DNA from: Rhizopus arrhizus | Taxonomy: Eukaryota > Mucoromycota > Mucoromycetes > Mucorales > Rhizopodaceae | Assembly: GCA_024220505.1 (NCBI GenBank) | Contig: JAKZZE010000009.1 | Span: 630,001 to 694,000, forward strand | Direction of reading: 5' to 3' | Length of the DNA stretch: 64,000 bases | Shown: positions 35,397 to 46,758 of the stretch, in pieces | Layout: every line of letters begins with the position of its first letter | Position numbering within the stretch: the stretch's first letter is position 1 | Made by a program: the position numbers and the translations under genes | Notes under the pieces: model-generated | Database searches by the model: none | What the model saw: only the letters and a program-made list of their open reading frames with translations | Told to the model about the DNA's origin: nothing

Positions 35397-36600
35397 ATGA
35401 CAAAAAATACATTTTTTATGAAGATGAACACAATAATACCTACAATAAGGATGGAAAGAGAGGCTCTGACCCGATAGAAGGTGTGTTAACCGAAATCAGT
35501 GATCCAAACGTAGTATTTGAAACCATAACGAGTCAAAAGTCCTATTTGAGTCTCAAACCAGCAGAGAAAGAAACTACTGCAAAAGATTCAACAAAAAAGA
35601 CTATAAAAGTGGTCAAGAAAGCAGCGCCTACAAAGACTACAACTACCAAACCAGAGAGATATTTATTGACTGAATGATCGAGGGTCTTACGGAAAGAGGA
35701 AAAGTGACTTTGCATGCAAAGGATCTTGGAATTAATCCTCGTACTGCTATGCGCTGGTGGGAACACTATCAAGAAACTGGGAAGGTAGCTTACAACAAGT
35801 TGTAAAGAAATCCCAGCTGATCCAACTCACTGACTCCTGATCATGAGCAGCACATTCAACAAATAGTACAAAAAGACTCACAACTTTGTGCTGACAACAT
35901 TATTGATTCTCTGAAATCGCAGTTTGAGGGCTTGAAGATTTCAAAGTCTCAAATGAACCACCACTTGAGAAACAACATGCTCCTTTCAATAAAGAAACCA
36001 ACCTTCGATCCTATGACAAGAAACTCTGACAATAACTTGCAAACGAGATACGAGTGGTTCATGAAGTGGAAATACTCAGATTTGGGTTACACTAAGAACT
36101 GCTTTTTTATTGATGAGGCTGCATTGAAGATAGGCAAACAAAAAAAAAACCTTGCAGGAGGCAAAGAGCAGGCGACATTATTATTGAATAGCCTCCTATA
36201 GAGTACTCTGGTGTGGAGGAGAGTACTCCCATAGAGAACAACAGGCCAGTAGCAAAAGGTACAACTACTGCCCACTTTATAAGATTTATAAACGAGCTTC
36301 TTGATATCATGGACATAGACGAAAGTCTTATGGGTGGATATCTTGTAATGGATTACTGTACTATTCATAAGTCTCATCCAATGATAAGAAAAATTGACAG
36401 TAGAGGTTATAGAGTAATGCACTTACCTCCTTGTTCATCAGAGCTCAACCCAATTGAGCAGTTTTAGGCTAGAATTAAAGGAAGCTCAAACATTGTCGAA
36501 TGAAAACTTATCGAGTCGAAGTGCTGATGGTTATAATCAAATTCTTTACGGCTTCTCTAGTCAAATCATCCACTGTTGTGATAAAACACACGTGTGAACA
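35397..36600 (+). pseudogene. Degraded Tc1/mariner DDE transposase
   Basis: Fragments in three frames make up one transposase. A lysine-rich N-terminus and an HTH-like part (ARTLGINPRT-type, here AKDLGINPRTAMRWW near 35740) are followed by KISKSQMNHHLRNNML near 35940. Then come the first catalytic Asp region (NCFFIDEAALKIG near 36100), the second (GYLVMDYCTIHKSHPMIRK near 36345) and the third (LPPCSSELNPIEQF near 36430). A frameshift near 35674, stops at 35803, 35815 and 36199, lost sequence between the first two catalytic blocks, another frameshift near 36200 and a stop replacing the Trp after IEQF show it is dead. The start coordinate is approximate. Confidence 0.85.
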
Positions 36601-37199
36601 TGCTTTTAAAATCATACTATGATATTTTCATAACACTATATATTTTTAGAATGTAAACCTTGCGAGAATTGATATGATTAAAACAGTTTTATTGGGCTCA
36701 GCAAGGGCCTTTAATGAAGATTTTGATCAGTGAATATATCATTATTATGCTGTGACATTACAAGATGACGGTCCAACATTTTATGATCATCAAGTATGTT
36801 CTTAACATAATTATCATTGAGGTTTGATGAAAAAACATAAAGAACTTGCCACATTCAGACGCTAATAACTTCTCGAGCCCTACCTACTATGTGTAACAAC
36901 TATTCTATGTGAATCTAGAAAACAAGTATCTTCTATTGCAAGTTATTACATGGTGTAAGCTTATTGTAGTCACTTTGCTATTATTAGGTTGTAGCTGTGT
37001 TCGAATAAATCTATATAAATGGGATGGGAGTATTTCCTTTTAACATTTAAATCGATTTCTGGAGACACTTTTTCTTTTTGTTCGTACATTTCACTCATGA
37101 AAATACATTGAAAATGAAAAAAAAGCAAAAGGATTCTTTATTCCCTTCGAACCAAAATAAGCCATCTAACAGCGAAAATGGTAGGCTCCATATCTAATA
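36601..37199 (+). other. Spacer between dead transposase and Fanzor gene
   Basis: About 600 bp inside the transposon with no open frame of note; it presumably contains the Fanzor promoter. An alternative upstream ATG (near 37114, reading MKKKQKDSLFPSNQ) opens a short frame that ends before 37200 and could be a lost or alternative first exon. Confidence 0.5.
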
Positions 37200-40057
37200 A
37201 TGGATCGAAATGTCACTGACCACAAAATTGATACTGTTATAGACTCGTTTGAACTATATGTAGAAAACAACTCAGACGACGACTTCCAACCCGCTGTAAC
37301 AGCTAGGAAAAGAAAAAGTAAGTTGCATTGTCAAACTTGATGTAGGTAAACAGCTAGTCTAACGTATGAAACCCCATCATAGGTAGGGAAAATATTCCAC
37401 AGAGTGGATTACAAAAGAGACTCAAAGGCAAAGGAAAAGCTACAGATTCTGAAGTTACTACTACAAGTAGTACTGGTATCTCTACAACAGATGAAACTAT
37501 CATGTTCAATAAGATCACTCTTGATGACTATGGTCTTGAATATAGCTGTGACGATTTTGATGCACCTGCCGTCAAAAGACCCTTTTTGGGTGAATCAACC
37601 AAATCTGCTTTTCGTATGACCAGATCAACTTCTGCTGCTGTGGAGTCAAGCACAACTGCTTTCAATTCAGCTGCAACTTCTATCAAGTCAAATTTTTGTC
37701 CTGTACCTGTTGACAAGGCAAGTGACATTAAAGAAGGCCCTAAGAAGATAAGCAAGCGTGTGATGACAATTAAAACGACTGTAAAAAATATTTGGAAACC
37801 AGCATATTTACAGCCATTGTATGATTTGGTTCACACTACCAACTTACTAGTTACACATACCTTTGCCTTCACAAAGTACATATATTTACAAGAGCTGGCA
37901 GCAAATGAAAATTTTGCGCTGAACAACTTTGTGACAAAAGATTTCTTTGTTGAAGTTTTTCTGAGTCTTGTTCTCTCAAAGGGTAGAAATAGCTCAAGGC
38001 TGAAGGATACGACCAAAAACTATAGGCGATTGATATCAAGATATAAAGGAGCTTACTTTGAAGACGCTGGTTATACTCCTCAAAGCTTACCATATGCTCA
38101 GCAAATAGCCCTGTACGAGTGTACGAAGATCCAAACGGCCTACTATAATAACATCAAAGCTCATTTTGGAAATAGGCTGCGTGGTTTGATAAACAAGTTA
38201 TTTAAAAAGAAGGAAAAGACAGAGAGTCTCAGAGGAGAAATGCAAGCAAACAAGTCTAGTAGTAAAGCGATAAAAGAAGCTATCCGAAAGAAGATTTATG
38301 GACCTTGCAATAAGGTGAAGCTTGCCATCGCAAAAAAAGAAATGCCTGAAGTTGGTCTTTTAGATGATCAATCAAGAACACAATTAAATGGCTTTCTCTC
38401 AAGCTACCCAGAGGACTACACCTTTCAAAAGAACTCAATTTACTATGACATTATGGCTAGTCCAAAAAACCATCTTAAAGCCTTCTTCAGACTTGCCGAA
38501 TTGTCTGAAGCTGAACAGATGAAACAGTTTGCTTGTTTCCCGCTACGTACCACTTTTATTCCTTGCTACATGACGTTGGATAGCAAAATAATCCATCACC
38601 ATGTTCTCAAGAGCAAAAAGAATCTAAAAACAGGAAGCAAGTTTGAGACATGGGGTGCCGTCGTAGACCTAAATAAAAAGGCGTTCAAGCATCAAGGATT
38701 TCAAAAGTCTTTGCGGTTCCAAGGAACTCTCGAAACCGATGGAGTCGGTGTCTCCATAATAAAGCAAAACACTGATACAAGCAGAAAGTCGCCTAAACCC
38801 AACACTGAAAAGAAAATGGACGGTAATCAAATAGAGCATATTGAAGGATTAGGTCAAGCCGACTTAAAGAGCACTGAAGGCAAGTGCGTCTTGATAGATC
38901 CTGGAAGGCGGGACTTGATGTACTGCATGAAAGAAACCAGCACTGTTGAAGAAAAACAAACACTTATATTTACCAAGAACAACCGCTCAAAATGTTCAAG
39001 GCACTTCAGATATTTAAGAAAGCGTACTCAACCTTTTGTGGTCCAGAAAGCCGAAGTAATCCTTTCTAGATCTGAATCCAACTCTGTAGACTTGAAAAAG
39101 TTTGTACAGTATATTAAAACAAGAGCATCAGTAAAAAAACACCTTGTACGAATATTATGAAAACGAGACAACAAAGTCTAAAGAAACATATTTCCCTGAA
39201 TCCGAATTTGACTTTCGAGTCGACCAAAGATGTAATTTGTATTATGGAAATCTGTTCATAGCAAGAATCCGTGGTTTTTTCCCTCAACCTGAGAATTACT
39301 CTACTGATAGCTCTGTAAAGCCTCAACTGTATGCTACTTACCTACAAACAATGCTACAACAAAAGCATATTTCAGAAAGACTAGATGATAGTGAGAAAAG
39401 CAAAGTTCTAGGGCTGGCAAAAGAGATGTATAGACGACCACAGCAAAGCGATTACAAAAAGATTATCAGTACAGCATTAGAAAAACTACAACTTTTAGCT
39501 TTTCGAAAATTGAAGTTTTCAAGTAAAATCTTCTTTGACCAGAATGATCAAAAATTGGTGCGTAGCTTAAAAGCAAAATTTGGTCAAGATGCTGTCTTAG
39601 TTTTTGGAGATTGGTCCGCCCCTAATGTCAAGTATCAAGAGCCGACAAGAAACAAAGGGTTAATCAGGATGTTAAAGAAGAACGGGTTTGTTGTCTACTT
39701 AATCAATGAATATAAAACGTCTTCCCATTGCCCAATCTGTGAAAATGAATTAGAAAAATTCAAAACCGTGCCAAACCCTCGTCCTTATCAACAGAAAAAG
39801 AATCCAGACGTGCTATGCAATGGTTTGCTGAGGTAATCCAAAGAAGAAGAAGAAGAAAAAATAGATTAATTCTTGATTACTAACGCAGTACTAGGTGTAA
39901 GAGTCTCTCGTGTCTTGAACAACAAACCACAGGAATAAAAAGAAGACTTTGGAATCGCGATCAAGCAGCCGTATTGAATTTTCTCAAGATCCTAAATAGT
40001 TTGAGAAAGACTGGCGAACGCCCTAGCCTTTTCACCAGAAAATATCCTTTAGACTGA
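37200..40057 (+). CDS. Fanzor (eukaryotic TnpB-like) putative RNA-guided nuclease
   Basis: Model with four exons (37200-37317, 37383-39130, 39177-39832, 39895-40057), 894 aa. The N-terminal 100 residues are disordered and Lys/Ser/Thr-rich. A helical REC/WED-like region follows, with KNYRRLISRYKGAYFEDAGY and a basic KKKEKTESL stretch. RuvC-I is VLIDPGRRDLMYCM (Asp about 545). The RuvC-II region is VLVFGDWSAPNVKYQEPTRN, with the acidic residue displaced to YQEP (Glu about 777), as in Fanzors with a rearranged active site. A zinc finger (CPIC, then LLRCKSLSC) and RuvC-III WNRDQAAVLNFLKIL (Asp about 863) end the domain. Third intron has TACTAAC. The 46-bp second gap (39131-39176) may be an intron or a frameshift. 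Confidence 0.88.
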
Positions 40058-40183
40058 TTATCTTTAAGTAGAACAAAAGTAGGAAAATCACAAAAAATTA
40101 TCCACCAAGGTTATCGCTTTGGTCATTTAATACAGGTATTCCATTAGAACAAGTACAAAGCGACAGCAATAAATGTACTAAAC

Positions 40184-40260
40184 GAAATTTTCATTTAGGT
40201 TAGTGACATTTATTTTTCTGGAAACGACATTTGTTTTTTGCTAAACGAAGTTTATTTTCT
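40184..40260 (-). repeat. Right subterminal repeats, 21-bp period
   Basis: Four degenerate copies begin at 40184, 40205, 40226 and 40247, each 21 bp after the last (GACATTTATTTTT-like). In reverse complement they resemble the left-end word AAATAAAYGKC. Confidence 0.85.
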
Positions 40261-40268
40261 TTAAACCA

Positions 40269-40290
40269 ACAAAATTTACCAGCCCCACTG
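40269..40290 (-). repeat. Right terminal inverted repeat
   Basis: 22 bp ending CACTG, followed by TA. Reverse complement pairs with 35150-35171 with three mismatches. Confidence 0.9.
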
Positions 40291-40292
40291 TA

Positions 40293-40720
40293 AATGGAAC
40301 GTCATCAAACCATCCGCCAATAAAAAATGTAATATTTCATTTGTTTTTTCTTAAAAACTGATATTGTAGAAGGTAATGGTGTGAATATGAATAATAATTT
40401 TTAAGTTGAAATGATAACAGACAAAAAGATTCGATACCTGTACGACTTAATAACAAAAGGAAACTGTTGTGATTACAAAGGTTTCGCAATAATAACTACC
40501 ATTCCGTTTATTGATAAATCAGTTTTAAGCGGTTCATCGATGAGTTGAGCAAATGCAACATAAGGTCACAAGAAATAGTATTATAACGAATGGGGGTTTA
40601 TATCAAATTGGAGTAATAAGACGGAACAGGTGAAATATGTATTGATGATTCTGCTTTTTAAAGATATTGAATACTTTTTTTTTTACACTTTACATTGTTT
40701 TATTAAATCAATAGCGTACT
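40293..40720. other. Transposon right flank to PSMA6 3' end
   Basis: 428 bp with no gene. The first 15-20 bases would be the natural guide sequence of the neighbouring Fanzor if it works like other omega systems. Confidence 0.45.
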
Positions 40721-41752
<1,032 letters not shown>

Positions 41753-41983
41753 TCAAAAGAAAAAGTTCAATAGAAAAAAGCTCAACACGCATTTAATGAC
41801 ACGCAATCATTCGGAGATGACGTAGTCGAAATTGTTTAAGTAAAGGCACAAAATGATGCTCGACAAGTTAGAAAAAATACATTCTATGTTGCCCACTGTC
41901 ACTGCTTTCTATAACATAAAGCATATGGTTTTCTTTGAAATACATACGTTCGAATTGTTTACAACAAATTTAATAAAAAAAAA

Positions 41984-43064
41984 TTATCTGCGTAAATAAC
42001 CTCGACGATTGTTTCTTGATCGGCTGCTGCTACTTGAATCACGGCTCGTGCTTCTACTGATGCTCCTGTATCTTTTCTTATCTCTACTGAAGCTTCTTGA
42101 TCTGCTTAAATCCCTTTTAACGCCCCTTTCTCGACTCAAACTTCTACTTGAACTTCTACTACGGCTTTGACTAATGCTTCTGCTAAAAGCCGCTCTTCTG
42201 CTGCCAGTACTCCTTTGGCGACTTCTCTCTCTACTTCTACTTCTAAATTTACTTCCTCTATCCTTTTGGAAATTTCGCTCTCTGCTAAAGCTTCTACTGC
42301 GACTGCGACTTTTAATATAGCGACGATTATCCTTAATACTACTAGACCTTCTTCTACGACGATCGCTTGAATCTCTGTATCTATCTCTTCCTCTTGACAG
42401 ACTTCGACTGACACTACGATTTACACTGCGACTTCTGCTAGAACTTCTACTTCTGCTAGAACTTCTACTTCTGCTGGAACTTCTGCTACTGTTTCCACTG
42501 CTACTGCTTGAATAAGTTGATGAGGAACTTATACTGCTATCTGTGCTACTTCCACTATCACTCTCACTTTCTGAATCACTTTCACTACTACTTTCAGTGC
42601 TGCTGCTATCCGAGGAATACGATCTATATTGATTCATTAGTTTATGCTATTTTTCAAATACAATAAACGATTAGCATACCTTCTTCTTTTTCTTTCCTTC
42701 TTCTTCTTTTTTAATATCTTATCTGCCAAACCGTGTTTGTTCTGAAGTTCAGTGGGAAGTTGAGGTTGATATAGTTTAATGGGCTTTTTTAATTGTTGAG
42801 TACGAGTAGGTCTGCTTCTGTAACTTCTATCTTTTTTACATTGGTATGTCTTTTAAAAAGAGGTAAATTTGAAGCACAAAGTTGTTTAAGAGTTTTTATT
42901 TACCCAATGACCGCGCTCTAAACATTTTTGACATTGTACAGTTGCTGAAGAAGGTTGACTGCCTAAACCTTGATATCTAAAGTAAAAATTTTATTTGAAT
43001 ATCCTCTGATTCTAATCTATAGTTTTTTAAAGACAAATTATTACCTTGGCCCTGTTCTCCACAT
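41984..43064 (-). CDS. Zinc-knuckle (ZCCHC10-like) protein with long RS domain
   Basis: Four exons (43064-43045, 42976-42904, 42849-42680, 42623-41984), 300 aa. A CCHC knuckle VQCQKCLERGHWTYQC (about 21-36; C-x2-C-x4-H-x4-C) is followed by SRPTRTQQLKKPIKLY, the conserved block after the knuckle in ZCCHC10. The last 210 residues are almost pure Ser/Arg/Asp/Glu: an acidic Ser run, then RS dipeptides. RS domains are phosphorylated and bring proteins to spliceosomes and speckles, so a role in RNA processing is likely. An internal ATG at 42637 would give the RS part alone. The short divergent gap to cofilin (164 bp) suggests a shared promoter. Confidence 0.85.
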
Positions 43065-43228
43065 GATGAGAAAGCAAAAGAAGTTCAAAAAAAATCTTTT
43101 GATAAAATTCATTTTCATAAATCACGTGACTTACAAATGACGTGCCCTCTTAAGCTTTTGACATCCGATAAACACGTAAAGTTTACTTGCTTTTTTCAAA
43201 CCTTTTTCCATAAAAAATATAATAAGCT
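43065..43228. promoter_or_regulatory. Short divergent promoter between the zinc-knuckle gene and cofilin
   Basis: 164 bp between head-to-head ATGs, with AT-rich ends and a CACGTG-like/ACGTAAAG word in the middle (CACGTGACTTACAAATGACG at about 43124-43143). Shared control is inferred from spacing. Confidence 0.45.
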
Positions 43229-43952
43229 ATGGTAAGCCTCCTCTTTCTTAAATTCACTTTTTACTTTGTTGTCTTTTTATCGGCCTGTATTTCAAAAAGA
43301 AAGACCAAATTGAAGGACCTGAGTAGAATAGCCATTCTATGTAAAATGAGAAAAAAAGTAACATGTCTTGGAACTATAGTCTTCGGGAATTGTTGCCAGC
43401 ACTGAATGTAAAGAGAAGTTTGAACAGCTTAAGCTTCGTAAAAGCTATAAATATATCATCTTCAAATTAACTGGTAAGGTTTAAAAGTGGTTATCTCCAA
43501 GTGTTGACATAGAAATACAATAGCTGACTTTTCCCAAATTGTTATTGATAAGACTGCTGAGAGTAGTACGTATGACGATTTTTTGGAAGAGCTTCCTGAA
43601 AATCAACCTCGTTATGCTGTTTATGACTTTGATTATGAAAAACCTGGAGAAGGTCAACGAAGCAAGATCATTTTCTTTGCATGGTAAATCAAACTAGTAC
43701 CGCGTGTTTTTTTCTATTCTAAAAGCCTATTATTTAGGACTCCTGATACCTCCAATACTCGCCACAAGATGATATATACTTCTAGCAAGGATGCTCTTCG
43801 TAGAGAATTGGTTGGTGCATCCATTGAAATTCAAGGAACTGACTTTAGTGAGGTATGACTTCTATTAAGCAAATTCATTTATAGCTTAACGTAAATTTCT
43901 TTTTTAGGTTGATTATGAGACAGTACTCGATAAAGCTCTCCGTACTAATTAA
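43229..43952 (+). CDS. COF1: Cofilin (ADF/cofilin actin-severing protein)
   Basis: Five exons (43229-43231, 43380-43473, 43524-43683, 43738-43852, 43908-43952), 138 aa. The protein begins MSSGIV with the regulatory Ser near the N-terminus. It shows [58 protein letters not shown] and [12 protein letters not shown], all cofilin landmarks including the long actin-binding helix. It severs and depolymerises actin filaments at patches. The first coding exon is the ATG alone, followed by a 148-bp intron, the longest in a well-supported gene here; early introns are common in fungal cofilin genes. Confidence 0.95.
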
Positions 43953-45554
43953 TGAGGCACCTAATTCATTTTTACCCAAACCAAAAATACAGTAATTTTA
44001 AACCATGCAATTGTCATTTGTAAGCTGATGAAATTGAGGTACCGCAAAGAAAATATGTTTCTTTGATTGTCACAACAAAAGTTTTTGCACTTGCAAACAC
44101 AAAACAAACGCTTTTTTTTATTTAGTTTGTCTTTATTTATCAAATCAATTACTATCACACTAGGAGGTTTTAACTCTTTGGATAAATTGGGATCTTTAAT
44201 CTTTACGTTTGGTAGGGTTTTGTGCTTGCGTCTACAATGCGGATTCAAATAAAATAAATTGATGACATTGAAAAGCAAAATTACCATAACATCAAGAGCC
44301 CCTTCCTTCACTTCGGCCGTTGAAACCAGCCCGTTTTTTTCTTCAATTTTGATAAAACTCTCAATAATTTTTTGTCTTTGCAAACAAAAAAAAGAATACG
44401 CCTCTTTCTATTGCTTTTTATGCTTTATTTATATGAGAAGCCATAAATCAAGGAATGCTTGAAATACATAAGATTTACAAGAGTTTTTCATCATATCTGT
44501 TACTATAACTAACCCTTAGCTTTGTTTTTGAAGATGATAGAGGAATCCAATACGACAGTACAATAAAATTTATCAACAAAAACTGTATTTTTATTACAAA
44601 GGTATTTCAAACAAAATTAATCATATTTATCATAGACTTTAGAACATGAAAGATAAATGTTGGTATAGTTTTTTTAATAGCTTTTAATTAACTTTTATAT
44701 TAATAATTGAAGATTAAAGGCTATATTATTTGTTATTCTGTTATCAATATGATGACAAACTCTATAATACTTGTAATAATTCTGCTTATTACATTATTTC
44801 AGTCTGGATGAGCTTGGCTGTTTTCCCCATTATTATTAATACTCGCCAACGGCTTTGTTTATCATTGGTAGAGAAGTATTACGATTAATTACTAAAATTT
44901 ATTTGTAAGATGATTTATATAGCATTTTAGGTTTCCTGGTATTAGTAGATGACAACTAGGAAGACATCATCCACTTGACAAACAAGCCAATGACTAATTT
45001 CTTTTTTTCGTATCGCATTCCATCATTTCCCCATCCTTTTATCATACCTCGTTTGCTCTTTTTCTCCTCCATCTCTTTATTGTAAATCCATCATCTCATG
45101 TATTCATGTTTATTCTAGGCTATGTATATCAGTAAAACCAAGTCTGCCTACCGTTTTCATCTCGATCAGCTTGCAATAATGACTGTGCTCTAGAGTAGCC
45201 AAGGTTTTTATGATTTATTGACACTGTAAATAGTTATTTTGTCTTTTTCTCTTTTTTTTTGCATTTTCTTGAAAAATTAAAATGCAAAAAAGACCACAGA
45301 TTTGTTTACGTCGAAAATAAATTGCAATCCTTTTTTTTTTTCCCAATTGTCAGATAACATTTGAAATACTGTGGTGAACAAACAGAAAAATTATTTCAGT
45401 TTGACAAGAAAACAAAGAACCACTTTGCCTTATTCTACGCATTGGTTTTGTTTTTAGATAGTCTTTAAGTTAAAATACTATATGAGGTTATAAAGAGTGT
45501 ATTGGCACTCATGTTTAATTCTTAAAGTAATGTTGAATTTATGGGCGTATCTAT
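43953..45554. other. Long intergenic stretch; possible small minus-strand gene
   Basis: 1.6 kb between convergent cofilin and the Sds3-like gene. On the minus strand near 44410-44185 a stretch reads IESFIKIEEKNGLVSTAEVK and EGALDVM before a usable donor, then can be spliced to a short end. No family is recognised and no start was found, so it is not annotated as a gene. The rest is AT-rich without signal. Confidence 0.35.
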
Positions 45555-46566
45555 TTATTGCTGATTTTTTAAGTCATTTTCAAATAATGGATCGGCTAGT
45601 GATGACATGGTATCAATAGGGGATGAAGGAGATGATTGAGCTTGATGTGGGCCCTGTGCAGCTAATATTAAATCACGCTCAACCTCTTCATTTGTTAAGC
45701 CAAGAGTAAGGGAACTTATTGTAGACGGTCTTTCAGGTGGAGCCCAATCGGTTACATGTTCATCATCTGCATAGCCTTAAAACAATTGGCCGTTAATCAG
45801 TTGCTCATAAGTAAAAATTAGGACATACTTGAATGTGTTACATAATACTCTTGTTCCAACTTATTCAGTTTACGTCTTACATTTTCAATCATGGATCGAC
45901 GCAGGATTAATTTGTCCCACTAAACAAAAAGAGCCCTTAGTATATTTGGTTATAGTAAAACAGATAAGGTGACTACATGATGCTGTGAATAAGCGCATTC
46001 TTTCTGAGAATTGTAAAGATTGTATATCGTTCTCTCTGCTAAAGATCTCTTCATTTTTGCAACAATCAACATTCTACTTTTCTTTTCTTCGATTTCTAAA
46101 AGTAGTTTTTGATATTTAATATGAGATCCATCCTTGATAGCTTTTTCAATTCTGTCCAGTTCATCTAGTCTATAATAAAATTTTCCTTCTTCAGCTTCCG
46201 TTACAAGTTCTTTTATGCTTACTTTTCTTTAATGACCGTCTCCCTTTCTGCTTTCTTTGCATCTCTTGCTTCTTTAGATATCCTTTGAGGTGAATTTCTG
46301 AGCTCACGGTCATTTTCTTCTTGTTTGAGTGAGGTTATATTTGTATTTGCTTGTCTTTTATTCGAGTTATTACTTTTGCTCGTTGCTTTTCTTCTTCGTT
46401 TCTTTGAATCGGATACTTCAAATCCAGTCGATTCCACCGACTGAGAACGCGTATCATTCACTTCCTCCTCGGATACCCCTTCTGTAAATACTGAAGGTGA
46501 AGCAGAGCGAATAAATCTATTTTCAAATCCTGCTTGTATTTTATTATTTGCTTCCGCTAAATCCAT
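45555..46566 (-). CDS. Sds3-like (Sin3/Rpd3 complex) coiled-coil protein
   Basis: Four exons (46566-46223, 46169-45977, 45919-45829, 45775-45555), 282 aa. The N-terminus is disordered, with a basic nuclear-signal stretch KKRRRKATSKSNNSNKR. A coiled coil follows: EKLDELDRIEKAIKDGSH, YQKLLLEIEEKKSRM, LILRRSMIENVRRKLNKLEQ. The pattern short helix, DGSHxxYQ, long charged coiled coil resembles Sds3/DEP1/BRMS1 scaffold subunits of histone deacetylase complexes. The assignment rests on that resemblance only. Only the acceptor at 46170 gives a normal intron (53 bp) in phase; nearer AGs would leave introns under 35 bp. It is divergent from aminopeptidase P by 192 bp. Confidence 0.6.
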
Positions 46567-46758
46567 ATTATTTGTTGACGTGATTTATAAAAAATTAAAA
46601 TAAAAGAAAAAAAGGAAGTTTGATTTTTCGGTTAATAAAAGTAAACCTTGTATGACGTCGAAGTTTGAATTATTTTTTCTTTTCTTTTACCATCCAGTAT
46701 TTCATTTATTCTTTTCTTTTTCTTTCGTGAAAACCAAAGAAAAGAAAAAACAACAATT

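Larger units (their letters stand above)
35150..40290 (+). mobile_element. Tc1/mariner-family transposon carrying a Fanzor nuclease gene
   Basis: The element is 5141 bp, flanked by TA on both sides (35148-35149 and 40291-40292), the target-site duplication of Tc1/mariner elements. The ends are inverted repeats beginning CAGTG and sharing GTAAATTTTGT. Inside, both genes point rightward: a decayed DDE transposase (35397-36600) and a spliced Fanzor gene (37200-40057). Degenerate 21-bp-period repeats sit beside each end. It lies between the ZMIZ-like gene and the proteasome alpha-1 gene. Fanzor1 genes are known passengers of eukaryotic DNA transposons including mariner types; the identification of this copy is by motif reading. 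Confidence 0.9.
40058..40290 (+). ncRNA. Candidate omega-RNA scaffold region (3' of Fanzor to transposon end)
   Basis: In TnpB and Fanzor systems the guide RNA scaffold is transcribed from the end of the nuclease gene through the transposon's right end, and the guide comes from flanking DNA. Here that interval is 233 bp with no open frame and holds the 21-bp repeats. No fold was computed, so position is inferred from family architecture. The guide would then begin at 40291. Confidence 0.35.

Noticed and set aside
37114..37199. Upstream ATG (MKKKQKDSLFPSNQ) as Fanzor exon 1
   Set aside because: No acceptor joins it in phase to the main gene; the ATG at 37200 gives an intron-compatible model.
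46180..46222. Continuing the Sds3-like exon 1 through nearby AG acceptors
   Set aside because: They would create introns of under 35 bp or wrong phase; the 53-bp intron ending at 46170 restores a coiled coil in frame.
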